Part shown: positions 1 to 5,438 of the stretch, piece after piece
Layout: the number at the start of each line of letters is the position of its first letter
How positions within the stretch are numbered: position 1 is the first letter of the stretch
Notes under the pieces: generated by a model
Databases searched by the model: none
Seen by the model: the letters and a program-made list of their open reading frames with translations, nothing else
What the model was told of the DNA's origin: nothing
Made by a program: the position numbers and the translations under genes
Source: Pseudomonadota bacterium
GTDB taxonomy: Bacteria; Pseudomonadota; Alphaproteobacteria; Acetobacterales; Acetobacteraceae
DNA: 5,438 nt
Direction of reading: 5' to 3'
NCBI GenBank assembly: GCA_021828605.1
Contig: JAJZEG010000152.1
Span: forward strand, 1 to 5,438

Positions 1-1253
1 AGCACAGCATCAGACTTCGCTGGTGTGGCCTCGATTTTATCCAATTCAGTGCCGAGCGGCAGGATAAAAAACAACGCATCAAACAAGGCGTTGCAATATT
101 CCTGCACCACATAGGTCGCCCCGGCATAGCCCATGAACGGCGTGCCGGTCGCACGGCGAATAATCGCGCCGGGAAACGAGGCCGGAATATACATCGCCCG
201 GCTGCCCGCTTCTGCGGCATACATTCGCTCATTATACGAGCCAAACAACACCAAAGGCGGATTATCGCCAATCAGCCGCCGCACCGCATCGTTATCGGTC
301 TTAACACCAGGTTTGCGCTCGATCGCGAAATTGCACGGTATGCCCAGCTCCTCATGCAATAACCGATGCAGCCCGCGCGCATAGGTCTGCGTCGCCACCA
401 CCCCAAAACTGGCGGTGGCAAAAAAATCCTGGGTTACGCTCCGCCATAAATCCCAAATCGGCTTGATCGTCTCCGCCTTCTCGCGGGCAATAAACGGCTC
501 GGGGTCCAGCCCGGTCAATTCACCAAGCCTGCGCAAAAAATTGGTGGTGGCAAAAATCCCCATCGGCGCCATCAAATAGGGCTTGCCCAACTCCTCGCAT
601 AACTTCCGACCAAACTCATGATACAAGCAAATATTCACGCTGGCATCAGCAAGGTTTGGAATCTCCTTAATATCGGTGCCCAGCGGAAACACCATATTAA
701 TCTCAGCACCCATCCCCTCAACCAGCCGCCTGATTTCCGCCAAATCCGAGGGCATATTAAACGTGCCATAAATCGGCCCGATCAAATTAATCAGCGGCTT
801 TTCACTGGTCCGCGCCACCCGTTTGCCGCGCGCCTGACCAAATTCATTCCACAGCCAAACCAAAGCCCGATCCGCACTCTGCCACTGATCCTCATCGATG
901 GTGCGCGGTAAAAACCGCTTCAGGTTCGAGCCTTCCGGCGTTACCCCGCCGCCAATCATCTCGGCAATACTGCCAGTCACCACCACCGCAGGCTGCTTCT
1001 GATCCCCCACCGAGGCCGCCCGTTTCATCGGCCCCTCAGTGCCACTCATCGAGAGTGCGTCTTCATCAAGCCCGGTCACCACAATCGGCAATTCATGCGG
1101 CGGCAACGCATCGGTGTAATGCAGCACCGCCGTCACCGGCAGATTTTCGCAGCCCACCGGCCCATCAATCACCACGCGCAGCCCCTTAATCGCGCTGAAA
1201 GCGTAAACCGCGCCCCAATAGCCACCGGCCCGATCGTGATCCTGAACTAACAT
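1..1253 (-). CDS. bchZ: Chlorophyllide a oxidoreductase subunit BchZ (3' end cut by window edge)
   Basis: BchZ is the NifK-like subunit of COR, the cytoplasmic nitrogenase-like enzyme that reduces the C7=C8 bond of ring B of chlorophyllide a. The frame starts at ATG 1253 ([16 protein letters not shown]) and stays open without a stop for 417 codons to base 1. Recognisable BchZ blocks are [20 protein letters not shown] near residues 29-48, [18 protein letters not shown] near 90-110, the [20 protein letters not shown] segment in the middle, and [14 protein letters not shown] followed by [20 protein letters not shown] near the visible end. Cys35 (PVGCEN) matches the single cysteine that BchZ is reported to give to the [4Fe-4S] cluster shared with BchY. 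The family is about 480-490 residues, so roughly 70 C-terminal residues are missing. The start overlaps the bchY stop by 7 nt. I see no good Shine-Dalgarno, which suggests translational coupling. Identity is from remembered family sequences. Confidence 0.97.
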   Translation of the reverse strand, partial: MLVQDHDRAGGYWGAVYAFSAIKGLRVVIDGPVGCENLPVTAVLHYTDALPPHELPIVVTGLDEDALSMSGTEGPMKRAASVGDQKQPAVVVTGSIAEMIGGGVTPEGSNLKRFLPRTIDEDQWQSADRALVWLWNEFGQARGKRVARTSEKPLINLIGPIYGTFNMPSDLAEIRRLVEGMGAEINMVFPLGTDIKEIPNLADASVNICLYHEFGRKLCEELGKPYLMAPMGIFATTNFLRRLGELTGLDPEPFIAREKAETIKPIWDLWRSVTQDFFATASFGVVATQTYARGLHRLLHEELGIPCNFAIERKPGVKTDNDAVRRLIGDNPPLVLFGSYNERMYAAEAGSRAMYIPASFPGAIIRRATGTPFMGYAGATYVVQEYCNALFDALFFILPLGTELDKIEATPAKSDAV

Positions 1254-2686
1254 GCCGTCACCACGCTCGGCACGGTCGCCGGATTCTTCGCAGGCGGATC
1301 AAAAAAACTGATCATCCGGGCAAACCGCTCGCGACCCCGGCTCTGGGTATTCACAATCGCCGCCAGCGCAGCCGCCCCCGCCGCGCCAAAGACCGGTCGC
1401 GCCGAGACAATATTGGTGAAATAAACCGCAGGAATGCCCAGCTCTTTTGCCGCCTGCACCAAAGGCGTGGTGCCCAACGCCAAATCCGGATTAACCTCAC
1501 GCATCGCCGCCAAATCCTGCTCGAGCGACGCGCGATATTGCACATGGGTTCCCTGCGCTTCGAGCCAGGCCCGATCCGCATCGCTCCATTCGGTGCGCGC
1601 TAACGCCGTGCCCACATAAGGGATCGTCGCCCCCGCCTCGATCAACAGCCGCGCAATCAGCAATTCCGAGCCCTCATAACCCGATACAATCATCCGCGCC
1701 TCAACCGGATTAGCCGCCATCACCGCCCGGATCGGCGCCAACGCGCGGGCCTTGGCGCGATCAATCGTTTTAGTATCGATATTCACCGCGCGCCCAATCG
1801 CCTCCAGCCAGTCAGCGGTCGCCGCCTCTCCCACCGGCGCGGAGCCGACAATCGCGCGCCCTGCCTCGCGAAACTCCCTGATACTCGCGGTATAAAATGG
1901 ATGTACCGCCGCAGCGATTGCACAATCCAGGGCGCCATATAAGTCACGCCATTCGCGCGCTGGAATCGCGGGGCTCACCGAAATACCCATCGGTGCTAAC
2001 AACGCGGCGACACCGGGCGGATCGGCGGGAAACAACTCACCGAGCAAGGTAACTTTCGGCCCGTCTGCGCGCGGACCACACGGTCGCGCCACAGCACCTG
2101 CCTCGGCTTCAAGCCGCGCATAGCGCAGCATCGCCCCCGCTAACACATCCTTCGCCTCGGCATGGGTCGGCACCCCAAAGCCGGGCACATCAATGCCAAT
2201 AATCCGCACCCCATCAATCTCGCGCGGCAACAAATCAAGCGGCACGCCCGACGCAGTCGGCACGCATAAATTAATCACCACCACCGCATCATAATCGGCA
2301 GGTCGCGCGGTTTCACGCACCGCCTTGCGAATATCCTCAAACAACTGCCCGGTCACTAACGTCTCGGAGTCAAACGGCACATACCCGACGCTGCGGCGCG
2401 CGCCATAAAAATGCGAGGTGAAGGTCAGCCCATACACACAGCAGGCCGAGCCGGAGAGCAACGTCGCCACCCGCCGCATGCGCAAACCCACCCGCAGCGC
2501 GCCAAAGGCCGGACACATTGATTGCGGCTGATCATGCGGCCCTTGCGGATAATCCGCCGCGAGCTTGGCCAGTGCTTCCGTTTTTCCCGCCGTTCGCGCC
2601 GCCGCCAGCATGGTTTCCTTGCCGCCATGACAGGAAGAGCCGGTCGGCGGGGCAGGGGAGGGGGTGACGCCATCCGGCGGGGTCAT
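1247..2686 (-). CDS. bchY: Chlorophyllide a oxidoreductase subunit BchY
   Basis: BchY is the NifD-like partner of BchZ; the (BchYZ)2 component binds chlorophyllide a and receives electrons from BchX. The 479-residue length fits the family. Diagnostic blocks are [13 protein letters not shown] (18-30), [18 protein letters not shown] (55-72), [22 protein letters not shown] (77-98), [20 protein letters not shown] (101-120), [17 protein letters not shown] (138-154) and [21 protein letters not shown] (from about 161). Cys58, Cys83 and Cys141 lie at a constant offset of -4 from the cluster ligands I remember for Roseobacter BchY (62, 87, 145), so the full cluster set is present and the N-terminal length is plausible. 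The ATG at 2686 has GAGGGGG 8 nt upstream and follows the bchX stop by 3 nt. The first 18 residues are Pro/Ser/Thr-rich and look unconserved. The stop TAG overlaps the bchZ start. Confidence 0.98.
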   Translation of the reverse strand: MTPPDGVTPSPAPPTGSSCHGGKETMLAAARTAGKTEALAKLAADYPQGPHDQPQSMCPAFGALRVGLRMRRVATLLSGSACCVYGLTFTSHFYGARRSVGYVPFDSETLVTGQLFEDIRKAVRETARPADYDAVVVINLCVPTASGVPLDLLPREIDGVRIIGIDVPGFGVPTHAEAKDVLAGAMLRYARLEAEAGAVARPCGPRADGPKVTLLGELFPADPPGVAALLAPMGISVSPAIPAREWRDLYGALDCAIAAAVHPFYTASIREFREAGRAIVGSAPVGEAATADWLEAIGRAVNIDTKTIDRAKARALAPIRAVMAANPVEARMIVSGYEGSELLIARLLIEAGATIPYVGTALARTEWSDADRAWLEAQGTHVQYRASLEQDLAAMREVNPDLALGTTPLVQAAKELGIPAVYFTNIVSARPVFGAAGAAALAAIVNTQSRGRERFARMISFFDPPAKNPATVPSVVTAC

Positions 2687-2689
2687 CGC

Positions 2690-3664
2690 TCAAGCCCCCT
2701 CATAAACCACTTCGAGCGAGGGCTTGTTCAACACATCCGATCCACACATATCCTCAAGAGTTGCCGGTTTCAGCACCACCCCGCGCCCCACCGCCTCTCC
2801 CTTGAACAGGCCAAGCAACGCCTCATGGGTCAGCGGGTTCGGGCGCACCGGCGGCGCCTCGGCCACCTGCACACCGAGCGCCTCAAATAACGGCGCCCAC
2901 CGACCCCCCATCTGACCAACAATTTCATAATTGGCCGATTTACGCCGAATATCCTCATCCGCCGGGATCGCCGCTAACACCGGTATGCCCACCGCGTCAG
3001 CAAAAGCCTGCGCCTCGCCGGTGCCATCATCCTTGTTAATCACCAAGCCAGCGACGCCAACATTGCCGCCGAGCTTGCGAAAATAATCCACCGCCGAGCA
3101 GACATTGTTAGCGACATAAAGCGACTGCAAATCATTCGAGCCGACCACGATCACTTTCTGGCATAAATCCCGGGCAATCGGCAGTCCAAACCCGCCGCAC
3201 ACCACATCGCCGAGAAAATCGAGCAACACATAATCGAAATCCCATTGATGAAATCCCAATTTATCCAGCAGCTCGAAGCCATGAATAATCCCGCGCCCGC
3301 CGCAGCCGCGCCCCACTTCCGGCCCGCCCAATTCCATCGCGAACACGCCATCGCGCTTGAAACACACATCACCAATCTGCACCGCCTCGCCAGCGGCCTT
3401 CTTGCGCGATGAGGTTTCAATAATGGTCGGGCAGGAGCGTCCGCCAAACAATAACGAGGTGGTATCGCTCTTGGGATCGCAGCCAATCAGCAGCACCCGC
3501 TTGCCAAGTTGCGACATCATATATGAAAGATTGGCCAGGGTGAAACTTTTACCAATCCCGCCTTTGCCATAAATCGCAATAATCTGGGTCTTTTTCCCGG
3601 ACCCCCCGCTCAAGCTCGCAGCAATCTCAATATCGGGCGCAACGCGGCCAGGGTTGGCGTTCAT
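2690..3664 (-). CDS. bchX: Chlorophyllide a oxidoreductase iron protein BchX
   Basis: BchX is the NifH/BchL-type ATP-dependent reductase of COR: a homodimer bridged by one [4Fe-4S] cluster that passes electrons to BchYZ. With the start at ATG 3664 it has 324 residues, close to the usual 330 or so. Seen are the P-loop YGKGGIGKS (32-40), the LIGCDPKSDTT block (59-69), ELGGPEVGRGCGGRG with cluster ligand Cys121, LLDFLGDVVCGGFGLPIARD with the second ligand Cys156, VVGSNDLQSLYVANNVCSAV (173-192) and INKDDGTGEAQAF (209-221). FLGDVVCGGFG and the long C-terminal tail ending SLEVVYEGA distinguish BchX from BchL and NifH. I chose 3664 because it forms an ATGA overlap with the bchC stop and has GGAG 9 nt upstream. 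The in-frame TTG at 3700 would add 12 residues inside bchC and has no ribosome binding site. The P-loop has Ile where I recall Ser in Rhodobacter BchX. Confidence 0.98.
   Translation of the reverse strand: MNANPGRVAPDIEIAASLSGGSGKKTQIIAIYGKGGIGKSFTLANLSYMMSQLGKRVLLIGCDPKSDTTSLLFGGRSCPTIIETSSRKKAAGEAVQIGDVCFKRDGVFAMELGGPEVGRGCGGRGIIHGFELLDKLGFHQWDFDYVLLDFLGDVVCGGFGLPIARDLCQKVIVVGSNDLQSLYVANNVCSAVDYFRKLGGNVGVAGLVINKDDGTGEAQAFADAVGIPVLAAIPADEDIRRKSANYEIVGQMGGRWAPLFEALGVQVAEAPPVRPNPLTHEALLGLFKGEAVGRGVVLKPATLEDMCGSDVLNKPSLEVVYEGA
2695..2701 (-). promoter_or_regulatory. Ribosome binding site of bchY
   Basis: GAGGGGG formed by the last codons of bchX, 8 nt before ATG 2686. Its position inside the bchX reading frame points to coupled translation of the BchX and BchY subunits. 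Confidence 0.7.
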
Positions 3665-4614
3665 GCGTGATGTCTCCAGTCGATGAGCAGCTTCAAACAA
3701 TCGGCGGCGTCGAAAGCGGTATGGTATGCCTCAGCCGCCGCATGAGCGGGGGCGTGATGGGTGATCAACCCGTCGAGCGAAAGCTGGCGCGCGCGCAAGC
3801 AGGCGAGCACTTGATCCAAATCTTCGCTCTGCCATTCAGCAGCAATCGCAATCGTGATTTCGCGCATGAAAGCCGGCGCAAAGGCGAAATCGACCCGTCC
3901 TGGATAAAATCCGGCAAGGATCAACCGACCCTGCCGCGCCAAGCGCGCAATCGCCTGATCCAAAATCCCGACATCACCGCTGGCATCAATCACACAGCGA
4001 TAATCGCGCCTGGAATCACTCTCCGGCTCGATGACGTCATAACCAGCTCCCGCCTGCATCCGTTGGGGATGGCGCTCCCACACCATCGGCGCCTGTCCCG
4101 CCGCCACCGCGAGCCGGGCCAATAACCGCCCCAACACCCCGTGGCCAATAATCAACTCGGGCGGAGCTCCCGCCATGCGCAACGCATGCTGCGCGGTCGC
4201 CGCTAACGCGAGCAACACGCCCTGCTCACCCAAATCTGGCTCAATCGCAATCGCCCGTGCAGCGGGCAACACCACCCGCGCGGCATTGCCGCCAAACAGC
4301 CCGCGCACATCGCCAAAACAGCGCGCGCCCGGCACAAACACACTCTCGCCAATCCGCGCGCGGTTCACCCCGGTCGCCTCGGTAATCCGCCCGACCGCCT
4401 CATAGCCCGGCACCAGCGGATACCCCATGCCGGGAAATGGCGGCATCTCGCCCGACCAGAGCAATTTCTCGGTCCCGGCACTAACCCCGCTCCAATCGAT
4501 CTCGACCAGCACATCCGTCTCACCCGGCAGGTCCAGCGCCAACCGCCGCAGCATCACCTGCTGGGGCTGGTCAATAACCACGGCCATACTGTCAAGGGCG
4601 GAGCGGAAGGCCAC
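3661..4614 (-). CDS. bchC: Bacteriochlorophyllide 3-(1-hydroxyethyl) dehydrogenase BchC
   Basis: BchC is an NAD-dependent dehydrogenase of the medium-chain (MDR) superfamily. It oxidises the 3-(1-hydroxyethyl) group of the bacteriochlorophyllide intermediate to 3-acetyl, after hydration by BchF and ring-B reduction by COR. The 317 residues match the family (about 310-315). Seen are GVSAGTEKLLWSGEMPPFPG (43-62), MGYPLVPGYEAVG (63-75), FVPGARCFGDVRGLFGGNAA (93-112), the Rossmann loop IIGHGVLGRLLARL (155-168), DYRCVIDASGDVGILD (204-219), LAGFYPGRVDFAFAPAFM (233-250) and SLDGLITHHAPA (279-290). The start is GTG at 4614, preceded by GGAG with a 6-nt spacer. A downstream in-frame ATG at 4587 would give a protein starting at Met10 but has no Shine-Dalgarno. 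The TGA stop overlaps the bchX ATG as ATGA. This is the first gene after the only intergenic gap, so it probably carries the operon promoter. Confidence 0.96.
   Translation of the reverse strand: MAFRSALDSMAVVIDQPQQVMLRRLALDLPGETDVLVEIDWSGVSAGTEKLLWSGEMPPFPGMGYPLVPGYEAVGRITEATGVNRARIGESVFVPGARCFGDVRGLFGGNAARVVLPAARAIAIEPDLGEQGVLLALAATAQHALRMAGAPPELIIGHGVLGRLLARLAVAAGQAPMVWERHPQRMQAGAGYDVIEPESDSRRDYRCVIDASGDVGILDQAIARLARQGRLILAGFYPGRVDFAFAPAFMREITIAIAAEWQSEDLDQVLACLRARQLSLDGLITHHAPAHAAAEAYHTAFDAADCLKLLIDWRHHA
3674..3677 (-). promoter_or_regulatory. Ribosome binding site of bchX
   Basis: GGAG within the last codons of bchC, 9 nt before ATG 3664. It supports the ATG that overlaps the bchC stop (ATGA) rather than the TTG at 3700. 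Confidence 0.75.
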
Positions 4615-4618
4615 GTTT

Positions 4619-4624
4619 CTCTCC
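4619..4624 (-). promoter_or_regulatory. Ribosome binding site of bchC
   Basis: GGAGAG on the coding strand, with the GGAG core ending 6 nt before GTG 4614. It decides for the GTG start over the ATG at 4587, which is preceded by pyrimidine-rich sequence without a purine-rich motif. Confidence 0.75.
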
Positions 4625-4669
4625 AGATAACTATTTTACGCGATGCGTCCTAATCGGTGACGGCTTAAC

Positions 4670-4713
4670 CGTAAGCTGAACCTGACACATACACTTGTCA
4701 ATCAAAACTTACA
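4670..4713 (-). promoter_or_regulatory. Tandem CrtJ/PpsR-type operator in front of bchC
   Basis: Two palindromes of the CrtJ/PpsR class lie in the crtF-bchC gap. The first, at 4696-4713, reads TGTAAGTTTTGATTGACA on the coding strand and is a perfect TGT-N12-ACA. The second, at 4670-4687, reads TGTCAGGTTCAGCTTACG, with one mismatch (ACG for ACA). They are separated by exactly 8 bp, and the facing half-sites (gACA...TGTc) are perfectly symmetrical. In Rhodobacter capsulatus, bchC is controlled by two such sites 8 bp apart, bound cooperatively by the aerobic repressor CrtJ. Aerobic, redox- or light-dependent repression of this operon is therefore inferred; the regulator gene itself is not in the window. 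Confidence 0.75.
4673..4701 (-). promoter_or_regulatory. Putative sigma70-type bchC promoter
   Basis: A consensus -35 hexamer TTGACA lies at 4696-4701 on the coding strand, inside the first TGT-N12-ACA palindrome. A 17-bp spacer would place the -10 at 4673-4678, inside the second palindrome. That hexamer, CAGCTT, matches TATAAT poorly, as is common for regulated photosynthesis promoters. Transcription would start near 4666 and give a leader of about 50 nt before the GTG. The overlap of both promoter elements with the repressor palindromes is the main support; the -10 assignment is uncertain. Confidence 0.5.
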
Positions 4714-4732
4714 CACAAGCCATGATTTAGGT

Positions 4733-5438
4733 TCATCGCAGCGTCGATCCCGCTGGCGCGACCAGCATCGAGGTCAGCAAAGGCTGCCCGGTCGCAATCT
4801 GTTTCGGGCGCGCGAATCCGGCTTGGCCCAACATCGCGGTAATTTCGGCAACCCGGCGCGGTCGCCCCCGACCCATCGCGCGCAAATAAAACCCGAAATA
4901 CGCATCCCCCATCGCCGCCGCACCGGCCACACCGGCCATCGGCTCGGCAATCAACAGGCTCCCGCCCGGCGCCAAGGCCGCCCGAACCGCGCGCAGCAAA
5001 GCCAGCGCCTGCGCATCGTCATGATCATGCAAAACCCGAATTAAACTGATCAAATCAGCGCCCTGCGGCAGCGCATCGCGATGCATATCCCCGGCAAAAA
5101 CCCGCACACGCCCCGCCAAGCCCGCAGCACGAAACCGCGATTCCGCCAACGCCGCCACTGGCGGTAAATCAAACAACCACAGGTCCGTGCGCGGCGTGCG
5201 CGCCGCCACCGCCTGCAAAAACCGCCCATCGCCGCCGCCCACATCCAGCAGCACCCGATGCCGCGTGAAATCATATCCCGCCAAAATCTCGGCACTGATC
5301 ATCGGCTGCGACTCCGCCATCAGTCGCGAATAATCCGCCGCCTGCGCGCCGCTCGCCGCGTCATAAGGCCAAAACCGCGCCAGATCGCCCGGTCGCTCGC
5401 CGCGCAGCAACGCCACCGGATCGGCCAAATCTCGATAT
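4733..5438 (-). CDS. crtF: Carotenoid 1-hydroxy O-methyltransferase CrtF (5' end cut by window edge)
   Basis: CrtF is the SAM-dependent O-methyltransferase (hydroxyneurosporene/hydroxyspirilloxanthin type) that converts the C1 hydroxyl of acyclic carotenoids to methoxy in the spheroidene and spirilloxanthin pathways. About 234 residues are visible out of roughly 390; the N-terminal dimerisation part lies outside the window. The frame is open to the right edge and reads YRDLADPVALLRG, a CrtF-typical block, so the TTG at 5428 is an internal Leu codon and not a start. Motifs, numbered in the visible part, are LLDVGGGDG (63-71, SAM motif I), LFDLPP (88-93), FAGDM (114-118), and RVLHDHDD (134-141), whose His137 fits the catalytic His of the HDW motif of plant-type O-methyltransferases. 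LAPGGSLLIAEPM (about 155-167) follows. The TGA stop at 4733-4735 is followed by the 118-nt bchC leader with no obvious terminator, so readthrough into bchCXYZ is likely. Confidence 0.95.
   Translation of the reverse strand, partial: YRDLADPVALLRGERPGDLARFWPYDAASGAQAADYSRLMAESQPMISAEILAGYDFTRHRVLLDVGGGDGRFLQAVAARTPRTDLWLFDLPPVAALAESRFRAAGLAGRVRVFAGDMHRDALPQGADLISLIRVLHDHDDAQALALLRAVRAALAPGGSLLIAEPMAGVAGAAAMGDAYFGFYLRAMGRGRPRRVAEITAMLGQAGFARPKQIATGQPLLTSMLVAPAGSTLR

Larger units (their letters stand above)
4615..4732. other. crtF-bchC intergenic region
   Basis: This 118-bp region is the only noncoding gap in the window and is visibly richer in A+T than the flanking genes. It contains the operator pair and the putative promoter near its crtF side and the bchC ribosome binding site at the other end. 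Between them (about 4625-4669) are an AT-rich GTAAAATAG stretch and a short dyad (ACGG-N5-CCGT at 4660-4672) of unknown meaning. There is no stem-loop plus T-run that would end the crtF transcript. Confidence 0.85.

Noticed and set aside
133..384. Plus-strand ORF of 83 codons
   Set aside because: Shadow of bchZ, which is continuous through this region on the minus strand.
618..911. Plus-strand ORF of 97 codons
   Set aside because: It lies fully antisense to conserved bchZ codons, and its product shows no recognisable domain.
2522..2890. Plus-strand ORF of 122 codons spanning the bchX/bchY junction
   Set aside because: Arg-rich shadow typical of high-G+C antisense frames; both minus-strand genes are well conserved here.
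3665..3700. Upstream TTG start for bchX at 3700
   Set aside because: It would overlap bchC by 40 nt and lacks a ribosome binding site, whereas ATG 3664 has GGAG and the typical ATGA overlap.
3667..4125. Plus-strand ORF of 152 codons
   Set aside because: Antisense shadow of bchC. The minus-strand frame has clear MDR motifs, and the plus-strand product resembles nothing I know.
4633..4638. TAAAAT as a -10 element close to bchC
   Set aside because: There is no acceptable -35 at 16-18 bp, and the start of transcription would fall almost on the ribosome binding site.
4691..4704. Possible FNR-type site (TTGAT-N4-ATCAA) in the bchC upstream region
   Set aside because: Only the TTGAT half is good; the other half reads AAGTG, which is too far from ATCAA.
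5426..5428. TTG at 5428 as start of the methyltransferase
   Set aside because: The frame continues upstream to the window edge with CrtF-like residues (YRDLADPVALL), so the TTG is internal.

Overview
This window is a stretch of a purple-bacterial photosynthesis gene cluster. All genes lie on the minus strand and are transcribed from the right edge towards the left in the order crtF (5' end missing) - bchC - bchX - bchY - bchZ (3' end missing). This is the classic crtF-bchCXYZ arrangement known from phototrophic Proteobacteria such as Rhodobacter. Fairly high G+C, GCG/CGC-rich codons and the gene order suggest an alphaproteobacterium, either a purple non-sulphur or an aerobic anoxygenic phototroph. 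I cannot name the genus from the sequence alone.

Layout from right to left: 4733-5438 is the C-terminal part of CrtF, the carotenoid 1-hydroxy O-methyltransferase. Positions 4615-4732 are the only intergenic region. It holds a TTGACA hexamer inside a perfect TGT-N12-ACA palindrome, and 8 bp further on a near-perfect second copy, which is the layout expected for a CrtJ/PpsR-repressed bchC promoter. BchC (3661-4614, GTG start), BchX (2690-3664), BchY (1247-2686) and BchZ (1-1253, running off the left edge) then follow with junctions of -4, +3 and -7 nt, so they form one tightly coupled operon.

The proteins form consecutive steps of bacteriochlorophyll synthesis. BchX is the NifH-like ATP-driven reductase and BchY/BchZ the NifDK-like catalytic component of chlorophyllide a oxidoreductase (COR), which reduces ring B. 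BchC then oxidises the 3-(1-hydroxyethyl) side chain to 3-acetyl. CrtF methylates the hydroxylated carotenoids of the spheroidene/spirilloxanthin pathway. All cysteines expected to hold the two Fe-S clusters of COR are present, so the complex looks functional.

BchZ is an intact open frame of 417 codons up to the window edge. The first in-frame start-like codons of crtF (TTG at 5428) and of the bchX frame (TTG at 3700) are not the real starts. I found no RNA gene, mobile element, CRISPR array or clear terminator. I do not see a previously undescribed system here; the most interesting non-coding signal is the tandem repressor-type palindrome in front of bchC.
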